From assembly GCF_021654135.1 (NCBI RefSeq), contig NZ_JAKGSD010000031.1, positions 1-64,000 on the forward strand: a stretch of DNA of 64,000 bases, written 5' to 3'. Position 1 is the stretch's first letter; each line of letters begins with the position of its first letter. This document shows positions 7,647-16,388 of this stretch, in pieces. Source of the DNA: Amycolatopsis tucumanensis (GTDB lineage: Bacteria; Actinomycetota; Actinomycetes; Mycobacteriales; Pseudonocardiaceae). The translations under genes were made by a program, and so were the position numbers. The notes beneath the pieces are model-generated. The model saw nothing but the letters and a program-made list of their open reading frames with translations. It ran no database searches and was not told the DNA's origin.

Positions 7647-7769
7647 TCAGCCTTGACGGGCGTTCACCCGGGGGTTGTTCTTGTTGATGACGAACGAACG
7701 CCCCCGGCGCCGGACCACGATCGAGCCCGGCTGACGCTTGAGCGACCTGAGCGAATTCCTGCTCTTCAT
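7647..7769 (-). CDS. 50S ribosomal protein bL36, zinc-free (C-minus) paralogue
   Basis: A 40-residue basic protein beginning [20 protein letters not shown] and ending NPRVNARQG. This is the alternative L36 form that lacks the CxxC...CxxxxH zinc site of the standard protein. A GAAGGAG Shine-Dalgarno sequence sits just upstream of ATG 7769. Family knowledge: the zinc-free paralogue replaces zinc-binding L36 when zinc is scarce, usually under Zur control. I do not see an obvious Zur box. The gene is well isolated, with a strong terminator. Confidence 0.93.
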   Translation of the reverse strand: MKSRNSLRSLKRQPGSIVVRRRGRSFVINKNNPRVNARQG

Positions 7770-7793
7770 ACCCGCTCCTTCCTCGCACACCGG

Positions 7794-9284
7794 TCAACGT
7801 TCCAAGGGCTCGCGGCATTCCGCGGGGTGCAGCGGTGTGCCGGCCACCGCGCAGTGCACCTTCACCGGGCTGACCGGCGCCGGCTTCGGGCGGCCGGGCA
7901 CGAACGCGAACGCGATCAACGCGCCCGCGACGAGCAGTCCGGCGCACACCAGCATCGCCGTGCGGTAGGCGGGCGCGAGCGCCGCGGGATCGGTCAGGCT
8001 GCCCGTGCCGATGCCCGCGACCAGCGGCAGCACCGCGACCGCGAGCAGCCCGGCGGTGCGGGCGATCGCGTTGTTCGCGCCACTTGCCACCCCCGCGTAC
8101 CGGTCGTCGAGCGCGCCGAGCGCGGTCGCGGTCAGCGGCGCGACCGTCAGCGACAAGCCGAGCCCGAGCACCACGACCGCGGGCAGGACCTCGGTCAGGT
8201 ACGACGGGCTCGCCGAGATCCGGGACAGCAGCACGAGAGCCACCGCGCACACGACCGGCCCTGCGGTCATCGGCAGCCGCGGCCCGGTCCGCTGCCCGAG
8301 CGCCCCGGCGCGCGCCGACAGCACGAGCATCAGCGCGGTCACCGGCAGCATCGCCGAACCCGCCGCGACCGGCGAGTACCCGCCGACGACCTGCAGGTTC
8401 AGCACGACCAGGAAGAACACGCCGCCCAGCGCGGCGTACACCGCGAACGTCACCAGGTTCGCCGCGGTGAACGCCCGCGACGCGAACACGCCGAGCGGCA
8501 GCATCGGGTGCCGCGACCGCCGCTCGGTCAGCACGAACGCCGCGATCCCGGCGACCCCCACGCCGAGCGCCGCCAGCACCGTCGGCGAGCCCGCGCCAAG
8601 CGCCGGCCACGCCGTGAAGCCGTAGCTCAGCCCGGCCAGCCCGAGCGCGCCCATCGCCGCGCCGGTGAAGTCCAGCTGCCGCGCGGCCTCCGGGTTGCGG
8701 GTCTCCGGGACGTGCCGGAGCGCGACCAGCACGACTATCGCCGCGAGCGGCACGTTGATCAGGAACACCAGCCGCCAGCTCGCCACCTCGACCAGCCAGC
8801 CGCCGAGGAACGGTCCGAGCGCCCCGGCGATCCCGCCGAGCCCGGACCACGCGCCGATCGCCTTCGCGCGGTCGTCGGGGTGGAACGAGGCCTCCAGGAT
8901 CGCCAGCGATCCGGGCGTGAGCAGGGCTCCGCCGACGCCCTGCAGCACCCGGGCGGCGACCAGCGTCCAGATGTCCGGCGCGAGCCCGCAGAGCAGCGAC
9001 GCGATCGCGAACCACGCCACGCCGAGCACGAAGATCCGCCGCCGCCCGAAGCGGTCGCCGAGGGAGCCGCCGAGCAGGATCAGCGCGGCGAGGCTGAGCG
9101 TGTAGCCGTTGATCGTCCACTGCAGACCGGCCGTGCTCGCCTCGAGGTCGCTGCCGATCTTGGGCAGCGCGATGTTCACGACCGTGGCGTCCAGGAACGT
9201 GACGCCGGACCCGAGAACGGTGGCGAACAGGACCCAGCGCCCGGCGGCCTGGCCGTACCGGAGCGAGGTTTCCGCCGTAGTCAC
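7794..9284 (-). CDS. DHA2-family (EmrB/QacA) 14-TM drug transporter
   Basis: A 496-residue MFS protein of the 14-helix DHA2 group. Motif LDATVVNIALPKIGSDL in TM1 and GGSLGDRFGRRRIF in loop 2-3 are diagnostic, with GPFLGGWLVEVASWR as motif C. It exports drugs by proton antiport. The GTG at 9284 overlaps the upstream tetR-like gene's stop by 4 nt, so regulator and pump form one operon. The substrate is unknown. Confidence 0.92.
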   Translation of the reverse strand: MTTAETSLRYGQAAGRWVLFATVLGSGVTFLDATVVNIALPKIGSDLEASTAGLQWTINGYTLSLAALILLGGSLGDRFGRRRIFVLGVAWFAIASLLCGLAPDIWTLVAARVLQGVGGALLTPGSLAILEASFHPDDRAKAIGAWSGLGGIAGALGPFLGGWLVEVASWRLVFLINVPLAAIVVLVALRHVPETRNPEAARQLDFTGAAMGALGLAGLSYGFTAWPALGAGSPTVLAALGVGVAGIAAFVLTERRSRHPMLPLGVFASRAFTAANLVTFAVYAALGGVFFLVVLNLQVVGGYSPVAAGSAMLPVTALMLVLSARAGALGQRTGPRLPMTAGPVVCAVALVLLSRISASPSYLTEVLPAVVVLGLGLSLTVAPLTATALGALDDRYAGVASGANNAIARTAGLLAVAVLPLVAGIGTGSLTDPAALAPAYRTAMLVCAGLLVAGALIAFAFVPGRPKPAPVSPVKVHCAVAGTPLHPAECREPLER

Positions 9285-10360
9285 GAGGACCGATCGTGGT
9301 TGGCCGTGGCGGCGGGCGCAAGTTTCCCTGCTGACACCGCGTGGCAGGCGCCGAATCCATCCGCGCGCGCGATGATCCGGCCGCCGGCCACGCGCACCGC
9401 CACCTCGGTCGCGTCACTGACCGCCGCCACCCCGGCCGCCGCGGCCAGCTCGCCCCGCTCGTCGCACACGACCCGCAGGCGCGGCCACGCGGCCTCGGGG
9501 AACGCCTGCCGCAGGCACGCGGCGACCTCGGTGATCACCAGGCGCGCGAGCGGCCCCAGCTCGGCCGGTTCCCCGGTGACCGCCACGAGCGTGACATCCA
9601 GCCCCGCCCGGACGGCTTCCTCCACGACGGCGAGCCGGTGCAGGCCGAGGACCGCGACGACGCCGTCGGACGGAAGCCGGACCGGCTCGCCGCGCACCAG
9701 GTCGACGGCCTCGCCGGGCGACCACGGCTCGTCGGCGGGGCGCGGGTGCGGGGACACCTGCGGCGGGGCCCACCAGTCGTTGAACGGCAGGTCGGCGAGC
9801 TGTTCACAGGTGCTGATCACGTCGAACGGCTCGACGAACCCGGGCGCCGCGACGGTGAGCTGACGCGCGCCGTGCAGCGACGTCAGCACCGCCCGCGCCC
9901 GGCGCACGTACCGCGCGGGTGGCGCGCCCGGCGGGGACTCCGGCGGGTCGAGCCGTTCCACCGCCAGCGCGAGCAGCAGCGCGCCGAGTTCCATGAGCTG
10001 CGCGTAGGGCAGCCGCACCCGCTCGTCGGCCATCACTTCGGCGGGCAGGTCGCGGGCCAGGCCGGCGTCCCGCACGATCCAGTCGCGGGCGAACGAGCCG
10101 ACCGCGGACCGGGCGTCGGTGCCGGGCCTGCTGTGCGGGGACGGCTCCGCGCGGGCCGCGAGGTCGGCCAGGACCGCGAAGTACAGGGCCCGCTTGCCGG
10201 GGAAGTTCGAGTAGACCGCGCCGCGCGTGAGCTCCGCCCGCTCGGCGATGACGTCCACCTTGGCGTCCCGGAACCCCCGCTCCGCGAACTCCTCCCGCGC
10301 CGCGACCAGCACTTTCGCGCGGTTGCGCTCCTGCGTCTCCGCCCTGGTCAGCCGCGCCAC
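9281..10360 (-). CDS. TetR-family regulator with an extra C-terminal domain
   Basis: A 359-residue protein, unusually long for TetR (normally 180-230). Residues 1-60 form the HTH (ERGFRDAKVDVIAERAELTRGAVYSNFPGKRALYFAV), and residues ~60-190 the usual ligand domain. About 150 further residues (from around DEPWSPGEAVDLVRGEPVRLP) look like a separate alpha/beta domain; I do not recognise it. The GTG at 10360 has GAGGAGG upstream; the longer reading from 10408 has no ribosome binding site. It is in an operon with the DHA2 exporter and divergent from the P450 gene across a palindrome, so it probably controls both. Confidence 0.85.
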   Translation of the reverse strand: MARLTRAETQERNRAKVLVAAREEFAERGFRDAKVDVIAERAELTRGAVYSNFPGKRALYFAVLADLAARAEPSPHSRPGTDARSAVGSFARDWIVRDAGLARDLPAEVMADERVRLPYAQLMELGALLLALAVERLDPPESPPGAPPARYVRRARAVLTSLHGARQLTVAAPGFVEPFDVISTCEQLADLPFNDWWAPPQVSPHPRPADEPWSPGEAVDLVRGEPVRLPSDGVVAVLGLHRLAVVEEAVRAGLDVTLVAVTGEPAELGPLARLVITEVAACLRQAFPEAAWPRLRVVCDERGELAAAAGVAAVSDATEVAVRVAGGRIIARADGFGACHAVSAGKLAPAATANHDRSS

Positions 10361-10406
10361 GAAGCCTCCTCGTTGCCATCCGGACGAAGACCAAGATATC
10401 GTGCCC

Positions 10407-10431
10407 ATTCAGATGACGTGAACATCTGAAT
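10407..10431. promoter_or_regulatory. Palindromic operator between tetR and P450
   Basis: ATTCAGATG (10407-10415) and CATCTGAAT (10423-10431) are exact 9-bp inverted arms with a 7-bp spacer. An extra half-site, ACATCTG, follows at about 10434-10440. Placed in the 89-bp divergent gap, it is the likely binding site of the 359-residue TetR. Confidence 0.8.
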
Positions 10432-10449
10432 CCAACATCTGGAGTGCGA

Positions 10450-11589
10450 GTGATTCCCGAGATCTCCCTGACCGACCCCGAAGTGCTGACCGACCCGTTC
10501 ACCGCCTACGGCCGCGCGCGGGAGCAGTCACCGCTGGCCCGCGTCGGCGCGCCCGGCTTCGGCCCGGTGTGGGCCGCGACCCGCCACGAGACCGCGCGAG
10601 CGGTCCTGTCCGATCCCCGCTTCGAGCTGACCGCGAACAGCTACCAGCGCCCGGACGTGCCCGAACACTGCCGCGCGTACATGCGCACGATGTCCGAAGT
10701 GGAGGGTCCGGAGCACGCCCGGCTGCGCCGCCTGGTGTCCCCCGCGTTCTCCGCGCGCCGCGCACTGGACTTCCGGCCACGCGTCGAACCGCTCGTCGGA
10801 CGGCTGCTCGACGACCTGCCCGCGGAGGCCGACCTGCTGCGGGACTTCGCCCGTCCGCTGCCGATGGACGTGATCTGCGAGCTGGTCGGCATCCCCGGCG
10901 AGGACCGCCCGCAGTGGCGCGAGTACGGCATGGCGGTCGCGAGCGGCCACGGCCCGGCGTTCGCCGCCGCGATCCCCGGCGTCATGGCCGGCGCGCAGGC
11001 CGCCATCGCCCGTCGCCGGGAGGAGCCGGGTGACGACGTGCTCGCCGACCTGATCCGGGCCGAGGACCGGCTCAGCGACACCGAGATGGTCACGCTCGTG
11101 TGGCACCTGGTGCTGGCCGGGCAGACGCCGTCGAACCTCGTCGCGAACGCCGTGGCCGCCCTGCTGGAGCACCCGGACCAGCTCGCCGCGCTGCGTGCCG
11201 ACCCAGGACTGATGCCGCGCGCGGTGGACGAGTTGATCCGCTGGTGCGGGCCGACGCTGATGACGATCCCGCGGTACGCGCGCGAGGACGTCGAACTGGA
11301 GGGCGTGCTGATCCGCGAGGGCGAGGCGATCGTCGCGGCGGTCGCGGCGGCCAACCGGGATCCGCGCGCCTTCGAGGATCCGGACCGCTTCGACGTGACC
11401 CGGCCCGGCGGCGGGCACCTCGGCTTCGGGCACGGCCCGCACTTCTGCCTCGGCGCCGCGCTGGCCCGGGTGCAGACCGAGGTGGCGCTGACCGCGCTGC
11501 TGGCCCGGGAGTTCGAACCGGTGAAGGTCGAGCGCATGCCGGACCCGGGGACCTGGCGGCTGTCGAGCCTCGTCGTCCGATTTAGTTGA
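10450..11589 (+). CDS. Cytochrome P450 with an altered I-helix motif
   Basis: A 379-residue soluble class I bacterial P450. The heme loop is FGHGPHFCLG with the thiolate Cys near residue 333. The K-helix ExxR is in DELIRW. The I-helix reads LAGQTPSNLVAN instead of the usual AGxE/D-T-T, so the conserved acid-alcohol pair used in dioxygen activation is missing. This is known in some P450s that use substrate hydroxyls or peroxide. Start GTG 10450 lies 5 nt after GGAG; the GTG at 10444 abuts it. It heads a run with the flavin oxidoreductase and acyl-CoA ligase genes. No ferredoxin gene is adjacent. Confidence 0.9.
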   Translation: MIPEISLTDPEVLTDPFTAYGRAREQSPLARVGAPGFGPVWAATRHETARAVLSDPRFELTANSYQRPDVPEHCRAYMRTMSEVEGPEHARLRRLVSPAFSARRALDFRPRVEPLVGRLLDDLPAEADLLRDFARPLPMDVICELVGIPGEDRPQWREYGMAVASGHGPAFAAAIPGVMAGAQAAIARRREEPGDDVLADLIRAEDRLSDTEMVTLVWHLVLAGQTPSNLVANAVAALLEHPDQLAALRADPGLMPRAVDELIRWCGPTLMTIPRYAREDVELEGVLIREGEAIVAAVAAANRDPRAFEDPDRFDVTRPGGGHLGFGHGPHFCLGAALARVQTEVALTALLAREFEPVKVERMPDPGTWRLSSLVVRFS

Positions 11590-11621
11590 CGTGTCATCAT
11601 CCGCTGGTTACCTTGGGAGGC

Positions 11622-12662
11622 ATGGAACTCGGCATCTACAGCTTCGGTGACCGCCCGGCCGACCCGGTCACCGGCGAACAGCTGTCCGTCTCGGCGGCGC
11701 TGGCGAACACGCTGGAGCGGATGAAGCTGGCCGACGAGCTCGGCTTGGGGTTCTACGGCCTCGGCGAGCACCACCTCGACTCGTACGCGATCTCCAACCC
11801 GGCCACGGTGCTGGCGGCCGCGGCGAGCGCGACCTCGAAGATCACGTTGTCGACCGCGGTGTCCGTGTTGAGCACCGAGGACCCGGTGCGGCTCTACCAG
11901 CAGTTCACGACGCTCGACCAGCTCAGCGGTGGCCGGGCCGAGCTGCTGGTGGGGCGCGGGTCGTTCATCGAGTCGTTCCCGCTGTACGGCGCGGACCTGG
12001 AGGACTACGACGCGCTGTTCGAGGAGAAGCTCGACCTGTTGCTGGCGCTGGACCGCGAGGACCCGGTGACGTGGTCGGGCAAGTTCCGCGCGCCGCTGCG
12101 GGGTGCGCGGGTGCTGCCGCGGCCGTACGGCGAGCACCTGCGCATCTCGGTCGGCACGGGAGGCAACCAGGACTCCTCGATCCGCGCCGGCGCGCTCGGG
12201 CTGCCCGTCGTGTACGCGATCATCGGCGGCCGCCCGGAGCGGTTCGCGCCGCTGGTGGAGCTGTACCGCCGAGCGAGCGAGGTGTCCGGCAACGACCCGG
12301 CGACACAGCACGTGACGATGAGCGCGATCGGGCTGGTGGCGCGGAAGTCGCAGGACGCGAAGGACACGTTCTACCCGTACTGGCTGGAAACGATGAAGTA
12401 CGGCGCGCGGGCCCGCGGCTGGGCGGTCCCGACCCGCGCCGAGTACGACGCGTACACCGCCGGGGCGTCGTCGCTGTTCACCGGCAGCCCCAACGAGGTC
12501 GCGGACCGGCTGATCACGGTCGGGAAGCTCGTCGGAGCGGACCGGTACGCCATGCAGATGGACTGGTCGGGGGTGCCGCAGAAGCACGTGATGACGGCGA
12601 TCGAACTGCTGGGCACCGAGGTGCTGCCCCAGGTACAGGCGGAGTTCGGCCCTACCGAGTGA
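11622..12662 (+). CDS. LLM-class (luciferase-like) FMN-dependent oxidoreductase
   Basis: A 346-residue TIM-barrel flavin monooxygenase-like protein. MELGIYSFGDR, YGLGEHHLDSYAISNPATVLAAAA and LYQQFTTLDQLSGGRAELLVGRGS are standard luciferase-like motifs; GGNQDSSIRAG near residue 180 contacts the flavin phosphate in the family. It uses FMNH2 supplied by a separate reductase or F420. The GGGAGG at 11614-11619 fixes ATG 11622. Lying between the P450 and the acyl-CoA ligase genes on the same strand, it is likely part of one oxidative pathway. Confidence 0.9.
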   Translation: MELGIYSFGDRPADPVTGEQLSVSAALANTLERMKLADELGLGFYGLGEHHLDSYAISNPATVLAAAASATSKITLSTAVSVLSTEDPVRLYQQFTTLDQLSGGRAELLVGRGSFIESFPLYGADLEDYDALFEEKLDLLLALDREDPVTWSGKFRAPLRGARVLPRPYGEHLRISVGTGGNQDSSIRAGALGLPVVYAIIGGRPERFAPLVELYRRASEVSGNDPATQHVTMSAIGLVARKSQDAKDTFYPYWLETMKYGARARGWAVPTRAEYDAYTAGASSLFTGSPNEVADRLITVGKLVGADRYAMQMDWSGVPQKHVMTAIELLGTEVLPQVQAEFGPTE

Positions 12663-12728
12663 ATTGAAACTGAGGTATCGTCTGCCGGAACGCGGTCACC
12701 GACGCCCCGCGTCAGGAGGACGAGACTC

Positions 12729-14309
12729 GTGACTTCGGCCAGCTCTCGCACGCCACTGGTGGACGCCGTCCGGACGGACCTGCCGAGCCTGCTGCGCAAG
12801 CGCGCCGCCGCGCAGCCGGAGCAGGTGTTCGTGGAGTCCTTCGACGGCACGACCTGGACCTACCGGGAGGTGTGGGACAAGGCGGCCGCGGTGGCCGGCT
12901 GGCTGTCCGCGGCCGGCTGCGGCAAGGGCGATCGCGTCGTGTGCGTCACCGGGAACCGGCCCGAGATCCTCGCGGTGCTGTTCGGGGCCAACCTGATCGG
13001 CGCCATCTTCGTGCCGCTCAACCCGGAGCTGAAGGGGCAGTTCCTGGGCCACCAGCTGGCGAACTCGGAGCCGGCCGTGGTGTTCGTCCAGGCCGACCTG
13101 CTGGAGACGGTGCGGGACGCGGGACTGCCCGGTTCGGTCCGCGAAGTCGTGGTCTTCGGCGAGCCGCGGTGGGACGAGGTCGTGGCGCACGCCCCGATCG
13201 CCGAGCCCGCCGAGCTGGCGCCATCGGACATCTCCACGATCCTCTACACGTCCGGCACGACCGGGCCGGCGAAGGGCGTGCTCCTCCCGCACGCGCACTG
13301 CGTGCTCTTCGGCGCCGGGATCGCGACGCACCTGCGGATGACCCCGGCGGACAAGGAGTACGTCGCCCTGCCGCTGTTCCACGCGAACGGCCTGTTCATG
13401 CAGGTCGGCGCGGTGCTGTTCGCGGGCGCCCAGTTCTACCTGGCGAAGCGGTTCAGCGCGTCGGGGTGGCTCCCGGACGTCCGCCGCACCGGCGCGACGA
13501 TCACCCACCTGCTCGGCGTGATGGCCGATTTCGTGCTGCACCAGCCGCCTTCGGACGCCGACCTGGACCACGGGCTGCGGGCTGTGCTGTCGATCCCGGT
13601 CTCCGACGAGGGCGCCCCGGAATTCGAACGGCGCTTCGGCGTCGAGGTGCTCCACGGCTTCGGCATGACCGAGTGCAACATGGTGGCGTACTCGACCTCG
13701 GGCCGGAACTCCGGCAAGGCGCTGGACGCGTTCGAGCTGGCCATCGCCGATGCGGAGACGGGCCAGCTGCTCCCGGCAGGCACCGTCGGCGAAATAGTCG
13801 TGCGCCCCCGGATTCCCGGCGCGTTCATGGCCGGGTACTTCAAGATGCCGGACAAGACCGTCGAGGCCTGGCGTGACCTGTGGTTCCACACCGGGGACGC
13901 CGGTTTCCTGGACGAGCAGTCGCGGCTGCACTTCGTCGACCGCATCAAGGACTGCATCCGCCGCCGCGGCGAGAACATCTCGTCGTACGAGGTCGAGCAG
14001 GCCGTGTTGCACTACCCGGGGATCGCGGAGTGCGCCGCGGTGGGCGTGAAGACCGACGACGCCGGCGGCGAGGACGAGGTCATGATCTGCGTCGTGCCGG
14101 ACCCCGGAGCGGAGATCGACCCGTCCGCGCTGACCGAGTTCTGCCGCGAGCGCATGCCGAAACACATGGTGCCCAGCTTCGTCAAGGTGATGACCGAGTT
14201 GCCGAAGACCGCGACGGGCAAGCTGCAGAAGGCCCCGCTGCGCGAATCAACAAACGGCGCGGCAGACGTGCGGAGGCGGCACGCGGCTCAGCCCAGGATC
14301 TCCGCCTAA
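12729..14309 (+). CDS. AMP-dependent acyl-CoA synthetase (CaiC/FadD-like)
   Basis: A 526-residue adenylate-forming enzyme. P-loop ILYTSGTTGPAKGVLLPH, A5-type motif HGFGMTECN, A8 DRIKDCIRRRGENISS and A10 PKTATGKLQKAPLRE with the catalytic Lys are all present and in order. It activates a carboxylic acid to acyl-AMP and then acyl-CoA. The closest apparent group is crotonobetaine/carnitine-CoA ligase-like, but specificity is not determined. GTG 12729 follows AGGAGGACGAGACTC. A 27-residue Ala/Arg-rich tail follows A10. Confidence 0.9.
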   Translation: MTSASSRTPLVDAVRTDLPSLLRKRAAAQPEQVFVESFDGTTWTYREVWDKAAAVAGWLSAAGCGKGDRVVCVTGNRPEILAVLFGANLIGAIFVPLNPELKGQFLGHQLANSEPAVVFVQADLLETVRDAGLPGSVREVVVFGEPRWDEVVAHAPIAEPAELAPSDISTILYTSGTTGPAKGVLLPHAHCVLFGAGIATHLRMTPADKEYVALPLFHANGLFMQVGAVLFAGAQFYLAKRFSASGWLPDVRRTGATITHLLGVMADFVLHQPPSDADLDHGLRAVLSIPVSDEGAPEFERRFGVEVLHGFGMTECNMVAYSTSGRNSGKALDAFELAIADAETGQLLPAGTVGEIVVRPRIPGAFMAGYFKMPDKTVEAWRDLWFHTGDAGFLDEQSRLHFVDRIKDCIRRRGENISSYEVEQAVLHYPGIAECAAVGVKTDDAGGEDEVMICVVPDPGAEIDPSALTEFCRERMPKHMVPSFVKVMTELPKTATGKLQKAPLRESTNGAADVRRRHAAQPRISA

Positions 14310-14350
14310 AGTATCCGGGGACGAGCGAACACTCGACCTGGGGGAGATCC

Positions 14351-14941
14351 GTGAACCTGCAGCAGCACGACCAGTTCCACATCCACCAGCGGGTCACCAT
14401 GATGGTGAACCGCTACGAGGTGTTCACCGACGACGGCAACGGCGGGCCCGGCGCGCTGGTCGCGTTCGTCGAGCAGAAGCGGATGACCTTCCGCGAGCAG
14501 GTCACCCTCTACGCGGACGAGAGCAAGCAGCACGTGCTCGCCGCGTTCCGTGCCCGCAAGGTGATCGACTTGGCGAGCGGCTACGACGTGACGACCGGCG
14601 ACGGGCAGCCGATCGGCGTGTTCGGCAAGCAGTTCGGCAAGTCGCTGCTGCGGTCGACGTGGCGGCTGGAGCAACCGGGCCTGCCGCCGGTGGAGATCAG
14701 CGAGCGCAGCATGGCTCTGGCGCTGTTCCGCCGCGTCTGGGACTTCCTCCCGTGGGTCGGCGACATCCCGTTCCCGTGGAAGTACCACTTCGACTTCGTC
14801 CGCGACGGCCAGCTGGTCGGCAGTTTCGAGAAGAAGACCCGGTTCCGCGACCACTACCTGGTGCGCGTCGCCGACCCGTCGCTGGACCGCCGGCTGGTGC
14901 TCGCGCAGGCCGTGGCTCTGGACGCGCTCCAGTCCCGCTGA
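14351..14941 (+). CDS. LURP-one-related / tubby-like beta-barrel protein
   Basis: A 196-residue protein of the LURP-one/scramblase superfamily, the tubby-like 12-strand barrel around a central hydrophobic helix. Typical features are MMVNRYEVFTDDG, FVEQKRMTFREQVTLYAD, VIDLASGYDV, FGKQFGKSLLRSTW and a C-terminal LVRVADPSLDRRLVLAQAVALDAL helix. Its molecular role in bacteria is not established. The GTG at 14351 follows GGGGAGATCC. It is monocistronic and convergent with the pseudogene. Confidence 0.8.
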   Translation: MNLQQHDQFHIHQRVTMMVNRYEVFTDDGNGGPGALVAFVEQKRMTFREQVTLYADESKQHVLAAFRARKVIDLASGYDVTTGDGQPIGVFGKQFGKSLLRSTWRLEQPGLPPVEISERSMALALFRRVWDFLPWVGDIPFPWKYHFDFVRDGQLVGSFEKKTRFRDHYLVRVADPSLDRRLVLAQAVALDALQSR

Positions 14942-14945
14942 CGGC

Positions 14946-15693
14946 TCAGGCCGCCGGGCCGTAGCCGAGGATCTTCACCGACGTCCCGCTCTTGCGGCTC
15001 GTCACGGCGATGTCCACCCACGTCGAGTTGTTGGCGCGGTTGCTTTCCACGAACAGGCCCTGGGCGTCGGCGGTGGCGATGAGCCGGTGCTGGCCGTTGG
15101 CGAGGCCGGTGATGTCGATGTACTGGTCGGGCAGCGTCCACGGGTACCGGTCGCCCCAGCCGACGGACAGGCCCATCGACACCGTCAGCGAGTCGAGGTG
15201 CCCGCAGGTCTCCGGCGAGTACACAGAGGACTGCGGCGCGCCCGGCAACGTGAGGCGGTAGGCGTCGGTGTCGAAGAAGCAGAAGCCACCCGTCGACGAG
15301 GTGCCGACCTTGCTGCCGTTGTCGAGCCGCACGAGCTGGTAGCTCTCCAGGTCCCGCACGTGCCAATGGCCGTGGCCGTCCCCGCCGTACACCAGGCTCG
15401 CCGGGACACCTACCGAAACGCGGGAGCCGTCCGACTGCGGAACCCGTTAGGAGACCACGAGGACGACGCCTCGGACGCGCGGTCCGCGACGAGCTCGAAC
15501 GGCCCGCGCCCGACGTTGACGATCGTCGCCGAGAAGCGGAGCTGCCGTTGCCCCGAGGCGGTTGTGGCGATCTTGAGGTCACTGATGCGCGCCATGCCGA
15601 GGTCGGGCTGCAGTGGCTCCGCGGCGGACGCGATGCCGGGGACCTGGGTGAGGAGCGCGGCCGCCAGGACGGCCGCGCGAGACGACGGATCAC
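14946..15693 (-). pseudogene. Decayed secreted lysyl-oxidase-like gene
   Basis: Two conserved blocks lie in different frames. The N-terminal half (15410-15595 and upstream: MARISDLKIATTASGQRQLR... NVGRGPFELVADRA) precedes the C-terminal half (14946 to about 15446: GGDGHGHWHVRDLESY, GWGDRYPWTLPDQYIDITGL). The HGHWHV copper-site motif and QYIDITGL are lysyl oxidase family hallmarks. The join needs a frameshift near 15455, and the C-terminal frame also carries TAA at 15447-15449 where VVS-Q-RVPQSDGS is expected (a likely CAA to TAA change). A good signal peptide appears only if GTG 15693 (MIRRLA) is joined to a different frame (AAVLAAALLTQVPGIASAAE), implying another indel. At least three lesions argue against sequencing error. 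Confidence 0.8.
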
Positions 15694-15757
15694 GGGCACC
15701 GCCGGCGAGGGCGGGCCGGGCACGCTCCGTGTGATCGTGCCCGGCCGCTGACGGTGT

Positions 15758-16159
15758 TCACTTGGGGTCGGGGAACTTCTTGTCGTCGACGGAGATGCAC
15801 AGGTGGCTCAGGCCGTAGGGCTTGCCGCTGTTCGGGTTGAGCGGGGCGGTGAGGCCGGTGTCCGACGTGACCGGCGGGTCGTAGTGGTACCAGTTCGCGT
15901 TCGGGCCGCCCTTGACGATCACGTCGCTCACCACGGCGTCACCGACGGTGTAGAAGCTGAACGACGATCCACTCACGACGATCCGAACCGGACCGTAGGT
16001 GCCACTGACGACGGGGTCGATCTTGATGCCACCGTCGCAGGACGGGTTGCCACTGATGAAGACCGGGGTGACCGAGGCGGCGGACGCGGTGGCCGAGCCG
16101 AGCACACCGGCCACGGCGAACATCAGGCCGACCACGAGCAATCGGAAGACTTTCGTCAC
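15758..16159 (-). CDS. Small secreted protein of unknown function
   Basis: A 133-residue protein with a clear Sec signal peptide: MTKVFRLLVVGLMFAVAGVLGSATASA, cleavage predicted after ASA. The mature ~105 residues are beta-rich, with two Cys (NPSCDGG and SHLCISVDD) that could form a disulfide, and end DDKKFPDPK. I do not recognise the family. The GTG at 16159 has GAGGAGGAGCC upstream; the longer frame lacks a signal peptide. Confidence 0.8.
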   Translation of the reverse strand: MTKVFRLLVVGLMFAVAGVLGSATASAASVTPVFISGNPSCDGGIKIDPVVSGTYGPVRIVVSGSSFSFYTVGDAVVSDVIVKGGPNANWYHYDPPVTSDTGLTAPLNPNSGKPYGLSHLCISVDDKKFPDPK

Positions 16160-16296
16160 GGCTCCTCCTCGAGCGGTGCGACAACGGTGCTGGTTGGTCG
16201 CGGCCGACCCAGCCCCTGTTGCACCCGAAGAGGAGGAATCCCCCACTGGGGTCATACCGCCCAGCGCCGGGCGCGTCCTCGAACCACCCTGAACAG

Positions 16297-16330
16297 CACG
16301 AAGCCCCTCTGTCGCCAGAGGGGCTTCGTG
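16297..16330. terminator. Hairpin terminator, ancestral tRNA-Arg downstream terminator
   Basis: Perfect 15-bp inverted repeat (16297-16311 with 16316-16330, loop TCGC), GC-rich, ending where the left 60-bp attachment repeat begins. Before the element inserted, it would have lain just downstream of tRNA-Arg. A matching hairpin (different stem, same position) lies beside the right repeat. Confidence 0.8.
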
Positions 16331-16388
16331 GTCTTGCTGTCTCAACCAGACGCGCGCCCGAAGGGATTCGAACCCCTAACCTTCTGAT
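16329..16388. repeat. attL: 60-bp direct repeat (tRNA-Arg 3' fragment)
   Basis: Identical over 60 bp to 33209-33268. It contains the 3' part of tRNA-Arg (T-arm, acceptor strand and the 3' side of the anticodon stem) plus ~24 bp of flanking DNA; homology stops after CTTCTGAT, within the anticodon arm. It marks the left end of the integrated element. Confidence 0.95.
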
